DNA of 64,000 nt from positions 372,001 through 436,000 of the forward strand of contig JAOANU010000007.1 of NCBI GenBank assembly GCA_034387635.1, written 5' to 3'. The notes under the pieces were generated by a model. That model did no database searches. It was not told the origin of the DNA and saw only the letters and a program-made list of their open reading frames with translations. The translations under genes were made by a program, and so were the position numbers. Every line of letters starts with the position of its first letter. Positions within the stretch are counted from its first letter, which is position 1. This document shows positions 45,054-56,251 of this stretch, piece after piece. The DNA is from Rhodosporidiobolus odoratus (taxonomy: Eukaryota; Basidiomycota; Microbotryomycetes; Sporidiobolales; Sporidiobolaceae).

Positions 45054-46959
45054 ATGGACAACAAGCAAGCCTTTGGTCGTATCACCAGGCGAGTCACGAT
45101 CGAAAAGTCGATAGTCCGTTGCCCATTCTCGCTCGCTCGCTCTCCTCCTCGACGCGCTCATTCAATCACTCTTGACAGCTCACCTACCGCCTCTGTGCAC
45201 GCGAAATAGGCGTCACAGTCAAACAAGCCAAAGCGTGAGCTACCTCACTAGGGCCTAGTCCCGCAGACCTGCACGCTGATGACCCTCCTCCCTCTCTCCT
45301 CCCCACCTCGTCCATGAACAGCCTCCTCGCCGCCTACCTCGACACGGATCAAGCCAGGGAACGCGCCGTATCAGCAGTCTACTGCCTCAGTGGCTACCTT
45401 AAGCAGGATGCGGCAGATGATCAGGACGGCATGGACGTCGACGGCGAAGAAAAGCAGGAACAGGACGCGGTGAAGATCAGGACAGTCATGCTCGTCCCGG
45501 CCGAGGACGTCGAGGGTACGCTCTGAGTCTTCTTTCCGGTTTGCAGCGCACGCAAACTGAATTCTTGTGACCCGTCATGCTGCCCTACAGCAAAAGCCGC
45601 TCTTTTCTCCCGCCCTCCTTCCTCCCACGTCTACGCCGTGACCCCAACCCCCCTCGCCATCTCACAGCTGACCTTGCTCCATACCGCCTCCCTCTCGCTC
45701 GTCAAGCCAGAAGCGCGGGAAAAATGGAAACCTTCTCCGGAAGCAGACGGAGAAAAGGCCTATGGAGGGATCGTGCACCCCGACGGAGAGAGGCGGCGAA
45801 AACCTGGTCAAGGAGGCGCGAGGGGGGCTCCAACGTCTGCGGTGGCGAGAGCGGGGTCGAATGGCAAGGGGGCGGAAACCAAGCCTGCGGTGCCAAAGAA
45901 GGAGGAGACCAAGGCCGCTGTCAAGAAGGAGGAAAAGGGTAAAGGCAAAGTTTCGGCTGCGAAGGGCAAAGCCAAGGACGACAAGAAGAAGGCTTCGGGA
46001 CCGAAGATTGGTGAAAGGCGTGGGTTGTTTGGGAGTGCGTTTGATGAACCGAAAAAGGGCAAAGGCAAGAAGAAGAAGGAGTCTTCGGATGAGGAGGAGG
46101 AGGAGGAGGAGGAGGAAAGTGAAGAAGAGGTCAAGCCTAAGAAGGCTGTTCCCGCCAAGCGCAAATCTTCGCCCACTGCCACGCGTTCCTCCTCCACTAC
46201 CGCTTCTTCCTCCAAAGCCCCACCTGCCAAACCTGCACCTCCCCCGAAGAAAGCTGCGGCAGCCATGGTGCTCGACGACGAAGATGACGATGACGACTGG
46301 GCGATGGATGAGGAGGCGTTGCTTGAGGCGGAACGCGCAGCGGAGAAGCAGGCAGCGGAGAAGGCAAAGAAACAGGCGGCCGGTGGCAGTAAGACCAGTA
46401 CGAGTGCCGGAGGAAGTAAAGCTGGGAAGAAGGAGACTGCAGCGGAGAGGCAGAAGAGGGAGCTGGAGGTGCGTCGCCTTCAAGTTTTGTCCCGATCCTG
46501 GTTCTTCCGACGCCTTCTTCTGCTGCCTTGTTCTGTCAGCCCTTGTCGTCTTGCTCACCGTGCCCTACTCTCTTCCTCAGGAAATGATGAATGATGACGA
46601 CGATATGGACATCGACGACAAGAAGCCCGCCAAAAAAGCTCCAATCCGTGCGTAGATTCGTCACCCTCTCTTTTCCGCTTTTCGTGCTGTCTCTTCTACC
46701 CCATCATGGTCCTGACTCTCCCTGAACCTTCTCTCCCGCATTCCGCGTTAACCGCCCACGTTGCTTCTTACCGCAATCGCCTCGACCCTTTCGGACCGGA
46801 CCCATCTCCCCTGCCGCAACAGTCTCACGCAGTGCCTCCTCATCCTCCATTAACAAACCACCTGCAAAAACGTCCGCGTCATCATCATCGGCCAAACCCA
46901 AAGCGGGAGCAGCAGCGACAAAACAGAGTGGTATCAAGGGTTTCTTCGGGAAGAAGTAA
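45054..46959 (+). CDS. POL32: DNA polymerase delta subunit 3 (Pol32/Cdc27/POLD3 type)
   Basis: Non-catalytic subunit of replicative DNA polymerase delta in the nucleus. The N-terminal winged helix is shown by LTYRLCAREIGVTVKQAK spliced to SLLAAYLDTDQAR, as in POLD3 (T-Y-x-x-L-S, V-x-V-x-x-A-K). A strand-rich part follows (VKIRTVMLVPAEDVE, HVYAVTPTPLAISQLTLLH), then a long Lys/Glu/Ala-rich disordered region with a poly-Glu run (46085-46130). Two introns near the end lead to the C-terminal QSGIKGFFGKK, a perfect PCNA-interaction box (Q-x-x-I-x-x-F-F) in the last residues, exactly where Pol32 and Cdc27 carry it. Stop at 46957. The first exon (ATG 45054, MDNKQAFGRIT) and its splice are not certain. 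Confidence 0.88.
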
Positions 46960-47035
46960 GCGAGGACCGCTTGGCAAACCGATTCTTGCAACCTCGCGTC
47001 TTTCCTCCCTTGGTGCAGAGCTGGCGGGTCAATCT

Positions 47036-47305
47036 TCAGGCGGAGCTGTTGCCGCTACGCGAGTGCGAGAGTAAGGACGGAAGATGGATCTGGGCGCCTT
47101 GCCGCAAAAGAAGGGAACGTGCAAAACTCATGGCCCCGGTCGCGAGAATTGGATTGCCCCACCACGAATACCAGTCCACCCACGCCCTCTCCAACCCGCT
47201 AAGCTGCGACAAGTCTAGCCCAGCGTACAATTCAGGGTGAGTATGCCGCTTCGAGGCTTGCGAGATGAGGACGTTTGCAATGCGAACGAGGGTGTTGATG
47301 TCCAT
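47036..47305 (-). pseudogene. Isolated N-terminal fragment of a C-4 methylsterol oxidase (ERG25-like)
   Basis: A single open frame from ATG 47305 gives MDINTLVRIANVLISQASKR, then SGLERAWVDWYSWWGNPILA and TGAMSF. Known ERG25 proteins have an N-terminal helix region of this form (E-K/R-x-W-x-x-W-Y-S-Y ... L-A-T-G-L-M-x-F), followed by a membrane domain with three His-box motifs. Here the homology stops at AMSF and continues ARSLLLRQGAQIHL to a stop at 47036. The DNA downstream belongs to the oppositely oriented Pol32 gene, so the catalytic His-rich part is absent. Likely a truncated duplicate; alternatively a small protein of its own. No second exon with His boxes was found on the minus strand nearby. 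Confidence 0.6.
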
Positions 47306-47851
47306 GGTTCGCGCAGGCCGTGGCGTGATGAGGAGAGCAGGGAAGAACAGCGGAAACGGTTGTCCAAGGATGGTATAAGCGCACATGACTGTCGAACGAC
47401 CGTTCGTACCCTCTTATTCCTTCCTCGGCCTTCTCAAACCCCATCTCCCATCTTCTCCGAGCGGTTTTGCGAGAAGCGGCAGCCAGTCGAACGAGATATT
47501 GGAGTCTGCCGAGCCGACTAGGTACACGAGCGTTGACGTCTGACTTACTAAGCGAAGGCGAGGGCCCCCGCAGATCGTCTCGCCAATTCCTCTCGTTCAA
47601 CGTCCAGCAAAGGGCCATTCGATCTGAAGATGCGAGCAGCAGAAGGAAAGGTGCGTTTCACCACGGGAAACTGGGGAATCGGTAAGGCGTCAACGGCTGT
47701 ACACGACGATACGAAAGTGAGAAAAGGGCAAGAAAGAATCGAAAAGAGAAGAAAAAGACGTGATGAGGGAGAAGAGCAACGAGCAATGGATGCGGAAAGG
47801 AGGAAGGCGAAGGGGAGATGATGTACGAGAGAGCATGGAACGGGGCGTGGA
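47306..47851. other. Intergenic, about 0.55 kb
   Basis: Between the ERG25-like fragment and the 3' end of the large low-complexity protein (both minus). No further ERG25-like sequence and no other gene seen. Confidence 0.5.
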
Positions 47852-50800
47852 CTATCGCAGGTTGTTGAGGTTGACAGCATCCCGCGCGTCATACGGGACG
47901 CTTTCGCCGAGAGCGAGGGCAGCATCGAGCGAGTTCCTTCGTCCATTACCGCCGATCGAAGGCGGAGGCGAGGGCACGGGCGGAGCGTTGACGTGAGTCT
48001 TGGACTTTTTGCCAAAGCTGCCGATCATCGAGAAGACCTTGGGACGTGAGCGAGACTTGCGGCTGGCTGTGCTTCCGTCGAGAGTCCGACGATCATCGCC
48101 CTCGCCGCCGAAGTCGTCCTCACCACGTGAAGCAGACTGGGCGAGGGAGTACGCCGAGCGAGAGGCGGGGTATTGGGCGTAAGGCGAAGCGGCAGCGGGA
48201 AGGGTGGGATAGGCATCTTGTGACGGATGAAGCTGAGGGTGATACATGGCATCGGAAGGGAGAGAAGGGAGGGACTTCTGGAGACGAGGTTGCGGGAATG
48301 ATAATGAGATGGGTTTGGCGCCGCCAATCTCGTCGTCTGCCAGAACCTCCGGCTCGCTTTGGGCGTCGACCACGAGCGGTTCGGGGGAACCGATGCGAGG
48401 GAGTTTCGTGGCCATAGGCTCGTGCAGGGAGTCGAGGGACGGTCGTCCAACGCTGTAACGGCTCATAGCGGTAGTCCTACCATTCGAACCGGGAGGGGCA
48501 GCATTCGGGCCTTGGGGCGGACGCGAGCGAGTTGACCCGACAGAACCCAGAGTCATGATGCTATGTCGATCGGTGGGTCTGTTCTGTTCGGGCATCGGCA
48601 TGTTGTAACTCGTACGGAAGTTGGTAGGGTGAAGAGGTGGGGTATAGGGCCCTAACGAGTCAACAGAAGAATTCGATGCTGAACGCTGGTGATAGCGAGG
48701 CTCATTGGCGAGAGCGGACAGAGGCGGAGGAGGTGCAAGTTCGTCGTCGTCGAAAGGCGCAGCGTAAGGAGCGTCGCCGGCGGGGGTGGCTGGAGCTGAA
48801 GCCGAGGTCGAGTGTCCTTTCTTCCCGCTTCCGCCTACTAGCTTGTTGAAGAAGCCCTTGATGCCCTTCTTCTTCTTCTTTTGGGCGCCATCTCCACCGC
48901 CGCTCGCGCCCGACGCCGCCAAGGCGCGGTCCCGCTCGAGCTGCTCCGCGTGCCGCGCTACCGCCGGATCCGACATGGAAGGGTAGGTTTCGTACGGTGC
49001 GTGATGAGGGTACGGCATGTGCTTGTCCTGCGACAAGCCGAGATGCATGTCCATCATCGACCCTGACGGAGCGAACGAGAGGACCGAAGCGGAGGCGCTC
49101 TGGCGGAACCGCGACCACATCGACGTTCGCCTGTCATCGAGACCGACACTAGTTCGAGATGGGGAGAGACTACGTGGACTGGCGACAGAGCGGAGGTCGG
49201 TTGTACTTCGGGCGAACTTGCCAATGTTGAAACGACTCGAAGCGGTTGAAGCCGCAGGCGATTTAGGCGGCGAGCCTTCTTTTATGCCAGCGCTAGAAAG
49301 TCGACGAAGCGGATTGCCAAGCCAGGGCTGATCGCCAGCGGAGTAGCTCCGGATGCTGATGCCAGAACCGGCGAAGGGAGGGTGAGGCGGACCGATGGGT
49401 ATAGGGGAAGAGGCGGGGTGTAGGGAGGCAGAGGAGTAGCGGTTCGTTTCGTCGCCGAGTGTGCTGCGAGAGCGGTTCTTCGTTCGCGACCGGGCTCGTC
49501 GGTCTTCCTCCTCGAGTGCTGCCTTCTCTGCGGCTAGCGAGGCCGGAGACAATAGTGAAGACGTTCGATTCCGGGTGTTTGTCATCGAGGATGCGGTAGA
49601 TCGAGCCAGCGCCGCTTGCTGCTCGCGCTCGGCAGCCTCGCGGGCTTGTCGCTCGAGCTCAATGAGGTGGATCTGAGTCGCGAGGAAGGTTTGAAGGGTG
49701 CGCCAGCGGTGAGCAGCGGCCGGCGGGTTCTGCGGGCGCAGCTCAAGTCAGAATCAGACAACCAGAGGGAGATAGACTATATTAGTGAAATGGCGACGTG
49801 CCATTGTCGTCAGGACCTTCAGGTTACCGCTCGTCAATGCCTGCCCCTTGCCCAAGCGCTTCCTTCCCCCTCCGCCATGGTAATTCGAGCTCCTCCCCCC
49901 CAAGCTCTCCCTGCTATACCCTGCGCCGCTTGTCCTCCTCGTCCTCAAGCCCGCCATCCCGTGCATCCCACTCTCCTGACTCCCACCTCCATGTTCCCCG
50001 CTCCAGCTTTCTCCCCCACTTCCTCCAGGCGGAGCCAGCTGCGAAGACGCCGACGGCTGTTCAGCTTCCCACCTCATCTGGTCTTCAAACTCAACATCGC
50101 TCTCTCGCTCCCATACTCCCGTCCCCGTCACGTCAACATCCGCCATATCTCGATCTCGCATCATGCATTCGACGCAGACCTCCGGCTGCGGGACGAGGTG
50201 AGGAGGAAGCTGCTGCGGTTGTGGTTGCTTCGGGAATGTGGGCTGCATCACGGGCGGGTATGGCTCGCCAGGCTGAGCTTGCTGAGGGGCAGCTTGAAGA
50301 GCTTGCAAAGAAGGGCCGACTAGTTGAGGCGACTTGGGGCCTGTTCCCCCTGGTCGAGGCGGCGACGTCTGTTGAACCTGCTGCTGAACGGTAGTGGGAC
50401 CGGGGGAGACCGCAGCGGCCCGAATAATCGAGTTGCGCCCAATTCCCGCCATATCGTCTGGCATGTCGAAAGCGAGAGACCCCGGTCGTCCGTCAGCGGA
50501 GAAGGGTGACAGCCCGCCCGTACCTCCGGCTGACAACCGTTGAGCGTCGGGAGTGAGGAGCTCGCTGTGATCTCCGGCGGGCAAAGAACGTGAGAAAAGA
50601 GGCTGGTGTGGAGGGTAAGGACCACGGTCGGCGGCGGAGAAGGCGGCAGCGGGGACGAAAGAGGGTATGTTGGAAGCACGCTCAGCGGCATCAGAAGCTG
50701 AACGGGTGCTGGGAACTCTGCCGCCGGGAATCCCAACGAAGCTGTTGCGCTGTTGCAAAGGCGGAGGAGCGGGTGCCGAGGTCGGAAGAGGCGTATAGGA

Positions 50801-51523
50801 AGGGTGAGCAGGCCGAGGTTGAGAGGCTGACGGGGGAGAGTAGTGGGCCTCGGGGGATGGAAGGGAAGGTGCCCCAGCCAAGGCGGGAGAAGGGGGACAA
50901 GCGTACTGTCCGGAGCCACGTCCGAAGGACGGGCCGGTCCGGCTTGCGGGAGATGACAAGAGACCTTCCGACTGGTGCGACTGCGGCACAGGCAAGGGTC
51001 TTCGCGCCTGCTGAGGCGAAAGCCATCCCCCACCTTCCTCCCGACGCTCGGGACCCGTATGCGTCGATGCGCTCTCTGCTACCATCTCCAGTCCTGCACC
51101 CCGGGAACGTCCCACTGACGCAGATAGGGCGTGCGCGGCGTGCGGTCCTCCGCTTACTCCTGATGGTGAACCTCCTGGTGATGCCTCTTCAAGACGGGAC
51201 AAGTCGAGCACGTTTGGGAGGGACGGCGCGGCTCGATGTGATAGGTCGGGGGCGTAAGAAGCACCTGGCGGCAACTGACGCGAGTGAAACGGCTCTGCGG
51301 GATAGGATGGGGAGGAGACGGGGATTGAAGAGGAGCGGCTGTGTTGATGTGGGAGGGTGTCGGAGATCCCGTCTCGTGAAGGCTGAGGTGCGGAATACGA
51401 GGCAGAGGCGATCGGTTGAGTAGATGGTGAACAGTCGTGAGGCGAAGTCGGTTGTCCAGCGACGGAGATCGGTGAGAGGGAAGGTCCGGTGTTGGTCGGG
51501 TCGGGGAGGGGAAGCTGGAACAT
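47852..51523 (-). CDS. Large low-complexity conserved fungal protein with CVECMMRDRDMADVDV motif
   Basis: Function unknown. Two long exons. The ATG at 51523 opens MFQLPLPDPTNTGPSLSPIS. About 480 residues of Pro/Ser/Gln-rich sequence lead to VCVECMMRDRDMADVDVTG and VWERESDVEFEDQMRWE, a compact motif I recall as conserved across fungal proteins of this layout, then LGKGQALTSGNLKVLTTM. After the intron, NPPAAAHRWRTLQTFLATQI and HLIELERQAREAAEREQQAA form a helical segment. The remaining ~580 residues are Ser/Pro-rich, with a KKKKKGIKGFFNKLVGG patch and KVFSMIGSFGKKSKTH near the end; the stop is at 47852. The intron appears to use a GC donor. The paired short 'G-F-F/G-S-F + Lys' patches may bind membrane or protein partners; this is speculation. 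Confidence 0.8.
49730..49801 (-). other. Probable GC-AG intron
   Basis: Joining LTTM to NPPAAAHRW in phase 0 requires the donor GCACGT directly after ATG (complement of 49802-49804) and the GCCCGCAG acceptor; length 72 nt. A GTCCTG donor 21 nt upstream would also keep frame but drops VLT-like conserved residues before the junction. Confidence 0.5.
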
Positions 51524-52514
51524 GGTCACAGCCCCTGCTGGCTGTATAGCAAGGTCCCTAGCAAGGCTGATATTTTTTTGTAGAGAATGGTGTGAGCTTG
51601 ATCTGTGAGAGTCGACCCTGAGTAAACTAAACGCGTTTGTCAGGGGAAGAGGTGAAGCGGGGGAAAGGGGGAGCACACACCTCGCAGTGGCTATTCCCGT
51701 GCGGTGTGGTGTGATGTAGCTGCGTAGACTGTTGCCGTAGGTGTCCTTGGCCGTCCCAGCGTGCTGTTGAGGGTTGTACTGGATTGAGTTGATGGACGCG
51801 AGGGACGGGGAGGGAGATGCGGGGTCACTGCAAGTTGTAGAGCAGTCTGGGTTGACAGGCGCTTGTAGAGGGACGGAACAAGTGTCGTATCAGTCGCTGC
51901 TGCGCGAACAAGTCACGAGATGCGGTTCGACGGGAGCAAACACGACTTCGAGTTCTCGAAACGGAGCTCCCGAATTGTGAATGAACCCACACACGTTCTC
52001 CCCTTCTAGCTGAGACGACGATACACCAGATACCCGCGCATGCGAGGTGCTCCTCAAGGAACTGCATTGGAGCGCGACAACGAGATTACCATCACTCCAA
52101 GCGAAGGGAATCGCTTTTTTCTTATTGACAGTCCGGTTTGTCCCGCCTGGCTGCTCAGCCGATGCTGGTCAAGGCGCTACCCTGAACCAGCGCCCTCTCT
52201 GATGCGAGGACAGACCTGAAGAACGCAACGTGGGCGATACAATTCTGGAATATGAAGGATTGGTTCTTTTCTTTTCTTTTCTTCCTCCCGTACGACTCTC
52301 AGTCTCTTCCTGTCTGGCTGTGACCTACGTAGATCTGTTCCTAAGTCCACTGAAAGGACGAGCAGGTACCCAAAGAGAAGCAACAATGTGAAGAAAGAGG
52401 ATACACAATAAACGTAAAGAGAACGACACGAAGAATGATCTATAGAAACCCAAGGCAAGTCCCGGAAGCGACCAGAAGACCGCGATACAAACCCAGACAC
52501 GCTCATATGCCGCT
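51524..52514. other. Intergenic, about 1 kb
   Basis: Upstream of the large low-complexity gene and downstream of the permease (both minus). Contains a short CTTTT microsatellite near 52266-52282. No gene recognised. Confidence 0.5.
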
Positions 52515-55500
52515 TCAGACGAGCCCGACGATATCATTGTCGACGTCGTCGAGTTTCTCCTTGCTCTCCCTCGATTCGGCATTGTGACGAGCGTACTTTT
52601 CGTAACCCGGCACACGACCAGCAAAGACATCGTCGGCGAGGACTGCTTCGCTGATCAGAGTGGTACGGTCCGGGAAGAGCTGCGAGGGAATGATAGAGCG
52701 TCAGTGGGAAGGGACAAGTTTGAGAAGGTCGGAACGGAGGGGAGCGGCAGACGCACCTTGCTTAGCCCGATATGGGTGCCCGCTGCGACGACCATACCGA
52801 AGATGTCGGCCATACAGCTACGGGAGCAATGTATGTCAGTTGGTCCTCTCGACTTGGTTGGCCTGGAGAAAGCGCCGTGCAACCTCGCAAAAATGGACGT
52901 ACTATATGTACTTGGCATTGCCGATGTCGACATCCGAGTTAAGGGCCTTGATCATGCCCGGAAGGTTAGGCGGGATCGAAACAATGAGGGCGCCGAGTGC
53001 CGGCAAGTTGAAGCCGTGGAAGTAACGATAAATTCCGTTAAAGTTGTAAAGTTCCGGAACGTGATACTTCTGCTTCTTGACGACAAAGTAATCGGCGCAG
53101 AGGATGGCGGCGATGGGGGCGAGGACGATCGAGTAGGAGCTCATGAAGGAGATGAAGTTGCCGGCGCTCGAGAGGACCTTCCATGGGGCAAAGCCGAAAC
53201 ACCCCACTGTGATCGCGAACATCTGCCCGCGGAAGATATTGATCCACTTCGGGAAGAGAGAGGCGAGGTCGTTGGCGGAGGAGATGGAGTTGGCGGTGAT
53301 GCTGTAAAAGGCGAGATTGCACGTGTCAGCTAGGAGCACTAGGCAAGGAGACTCGGTAGCGACGCGTATGCATGATACAGAAAAGGACAGAGTGGAAACA
53401 GCGCCGGTGGAGAAGAAGGGGAAAGGGCGAGTGCATAAGGCGAAGGGGAGAAAAGGCGTCGAGGAGGAAGAGGCTTACTTGGTGGTCATGTTACCTAGAG
53501 CCCAGCTGCAGGTGCGGCAGAGGGAAGATCGAATAAGTCAGTAGCAGATCTCGGCAGGGATTCCCGAAACGGAGGGGAAACTGGGGAAAAGGTTTCGGAC
53601 GTACGCAGCCGAGCAGAAGAAAGCCGCCGCCCTTCCGCCCTTGCTGTTGAGCCACCCACCAGATTCGATGATGTCGAAGGGCTGGAGTGCACAGGAGAAA
53701 TGCGTGTCAGTCTCCGGAGGAAATGTAAGGAAATTGGGAAGACGGGTAGGGAACGGGAAGAGGCCGCAAAGACGAAACACGAATGGTGGGAGCAGCACGG
53801 GATCAAGAAGGGAGGACTCATAGATCTGTTGCCCTTCGTATATTGGGATGACGGTAGTCATGTTGGCGGCGATGGATCCGAAAAGGGCGCAAATTGTCCA
53901 CAACGCCGGGACGAAAAGCATTTGGGCCCATGCAGACTGGCGGTTGGACGTAAAGCGCGCAAAGTCGCCCTGTACGTCATACAGTTAGTACCGCGAGCAC
54001 GTCATCGGAAGGGAAGTGACTCACGATGTTACAGGCCATGGCTGCGAAAATGGAAGAGAAGGTCAGTCTCCAAGTGCAGTTCCGTGGCGTGACTCCGCCG
54101 AGGGGCTTTGGTGTAGTAGGCAGTCACTCACTGCTCCAGGTCCCCTGCCCAGCCGTCACACTGCAGTGACGAAGAAGAGGTAAGCGTGAGCGGAAAAGAG
54201 AGAGCAACCGCGAAAGAGAGATCCCGAGACGATGTCGGGGACTTACGCTGTCATGAATGCATCTATGCGAGGGCAAGTAGGTCAGCGCAGCACTGGAAAC
54301 ACACGAAGACGCGCGAAGGAGTCAGAGACAAGGCGGCAAGAGACGTACACCACCCATCCAGCCCGTGAAGCTTGGGGCTTTCCTTCATGACTTCGCCAGC
54401 ACGGTCTCCGGCTTGATGGACAGTCCATCCCATCATAGCGATCGCCACGATGGGCAGAGAGACAGCCTTGACGAGAAAGAGGGGGCGGAGCTTGCGAGGG
54501 TGAAGGAGCGTGAAAGGAAATTCTGGGGGAAAAGGATTCATAAGTGAGCTGAATAGCGGCCGCTGAAGGGACGAGATGAACCCACGGAAGAACCAGAAGA
54601 GGAAGAAGCACAGCATGTTCTGACTTGTCACGCCGGAAGAAGCGGGCAGGTGGTTCTTCATATGTGCGAAGGAAGGCCAGATTGCGGTCAAGCAGATCCG
54701 GACGCCAGTACCGCCTTGATATGTGTTGATAGAGAACCAGAACCAGGCGATGACCCTGTATGATATTCAGGCGCATAGGGATGAGAGCGACAGGAAGGAA
54801 TGATCAGCGGGTGGGGAAGCAAAAAGGCGGCAGGAAAGCTAGCTTGCATGCGACTGACGACCACGAAGCGCGACAGGTAATAGCCGTACGCGCCTCGAGA
54901 TGAGACGGCGAAGGGAGTACTGCGAGGTGACAAGGGGAAACGATGTCAATCGCGCCTGTTGACAAGTGATAAAGCGTGAACAGATCGAGAGTGAAGACTG
55001 AACGTACTGGAGGTCCGCTCCCTGAATACCGTTCAAGCAGATCACGATACAAAGCAGCACACCACCAGTAAAGGTGGCTAGTAGTCCCTGCCACCAGGTG
55101 AGCCCCAGAGCCACGAACGACGAGATCTGACTCCAGCTACCAGCGTTGATGAGGTCTGTGAATAGGTGCAGGTCAGCCCCCTGTCCCGATTTACGAGAGG
55201 GTTTCGCTTCAGCCAAGGAGGACGCAGGTGCCAAAGCGAGCGGAGTCCTTGCGCCTGGGGAAAAGGCAGCTTTGGGGACTGAAAAGCCGGGAAAGGCGAC
55301 AGCAGCAAAAGAAACCCACCAGAGAACCAGTACGCTGCGAAAGTGCCGGTCGTCCATGTTCGGTGCTCGATTGGGACAGGTTCTGTATCAGGAGTACCCA
55401 GGGCGAGGGACAAACAGGAGGACCAGAAGAAAAACGGAACCGAGAATCGTCAGCACCGCGCGCCGCCGCAGCCGCTGAAAGAATAGCGCAGCGTACCCAT

Positions 55501-55812
55501 GTCTGTAAGTATTACAAGATCGCATAGCGGGCAGTTCACAGTGACATGTTTGAAGGCGGACAAAACGGCGAGTCGTTGTCAGCGAGAGTCGAGTGACGGT
55601 GGACCAGTAGAGTTAGCGGCGCTGACCATAATTCGACCATTGTCCTTCAGGCGTGAACTGCGCAAGCAATGCGACGTCAACGCCTTTTGCAAAGTTTTTG
55701 AAGCCCTGTGAGCTAGTGTACGTACAGCGGATTCAGGTTTCGGTAGCTTCCATCCTGCAATAGACCGCTTCACCTTGACGTTCTCCTTGAAGGCTTCTAT
55801 CCGTGTGGCCAT
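52515..55812 (-). CDS. NCS1-family nucleobase/allantoin-type permease
   Basis: Plasma-membrane proton symporter of the Fur4/Dal4/Fui1 group, importing uracil, uridine, allantoin or a similar compound. The ATG at 55812 gives MATRIEAFKENVKVKRSIAG. Exons spell family landmarks: PVPIEHRTWTTGTFAAYWFS, INAGSWSQISSFVALGLTWW (TM1), GGVLLCIVICLNG (TM2), FAVSSRGAYGYYLSRFVVV, VIAWFWFSINTYQGG (substrate-site Trp and Gln region of TM3), NIGDFARFTSNRQSAWAQ, TTNITANSISSANDLASLFP and SSYSIVLAPIAAILCADYFV. The tail is EKLDDVDNDIVGLV, stop at 52515. It has more than ten introns. Twelve TM segments are expected and most are visible. Substrate cannot be assigned from these residues alone. Confidence 0.92.
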
Positions 55813-56251
55813 GGTTGTCAGGGTCGTGCAGTCAGCAGGAGATAGCGGGCGCAGGAAGAGGAGAAGGAAGAGGCTGATTTCGAAATAAGTGGAGACGATA
55901 ACCTGGGGCAGGGAGATTCTGCCGAAGGTGCCTGGCCTGTCCGCAGGAAAAGATTGCACTTTGTCTCCCGCGCGGGGCGGAGATTGACCTTCTCAACCAC
56001 CTGCTCCCGCTTTCCCCTCGCCTGCCGCTCAAAAGCCAGACCTAGGGCAATTCGGGACCCCGGCGCTAGTTCTGCACACACAGGCCAGTCGAGCTTATGC
56101 CACCGTCGCGTTAGACAACCAGGGCGGGTCAGCCGCTGAACGTACCCGACTGGCGGTGGCGAGGCGCCACGAGCCAGGACACGGAGTGAAGTGGGAACTT
56201 CGGTACGCGATGATGAGATGAAGTCAGGGTCGCGATTGCCAGAGGAAGTGT
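55813..56251. other. Intergenic between minus-strand genes
   Basis: Promoter side of the permease and 3' side of the SET-domain gene. No gene seen. Confidence 0.5.

Noticed and set aside
45662..46558. Leu/Phe-rich 298-codon minus-strand frame resembling a membrane protein
   Set aside because: It is the antisense of the Lys/Glu-rich region of the Pol32-type gene.
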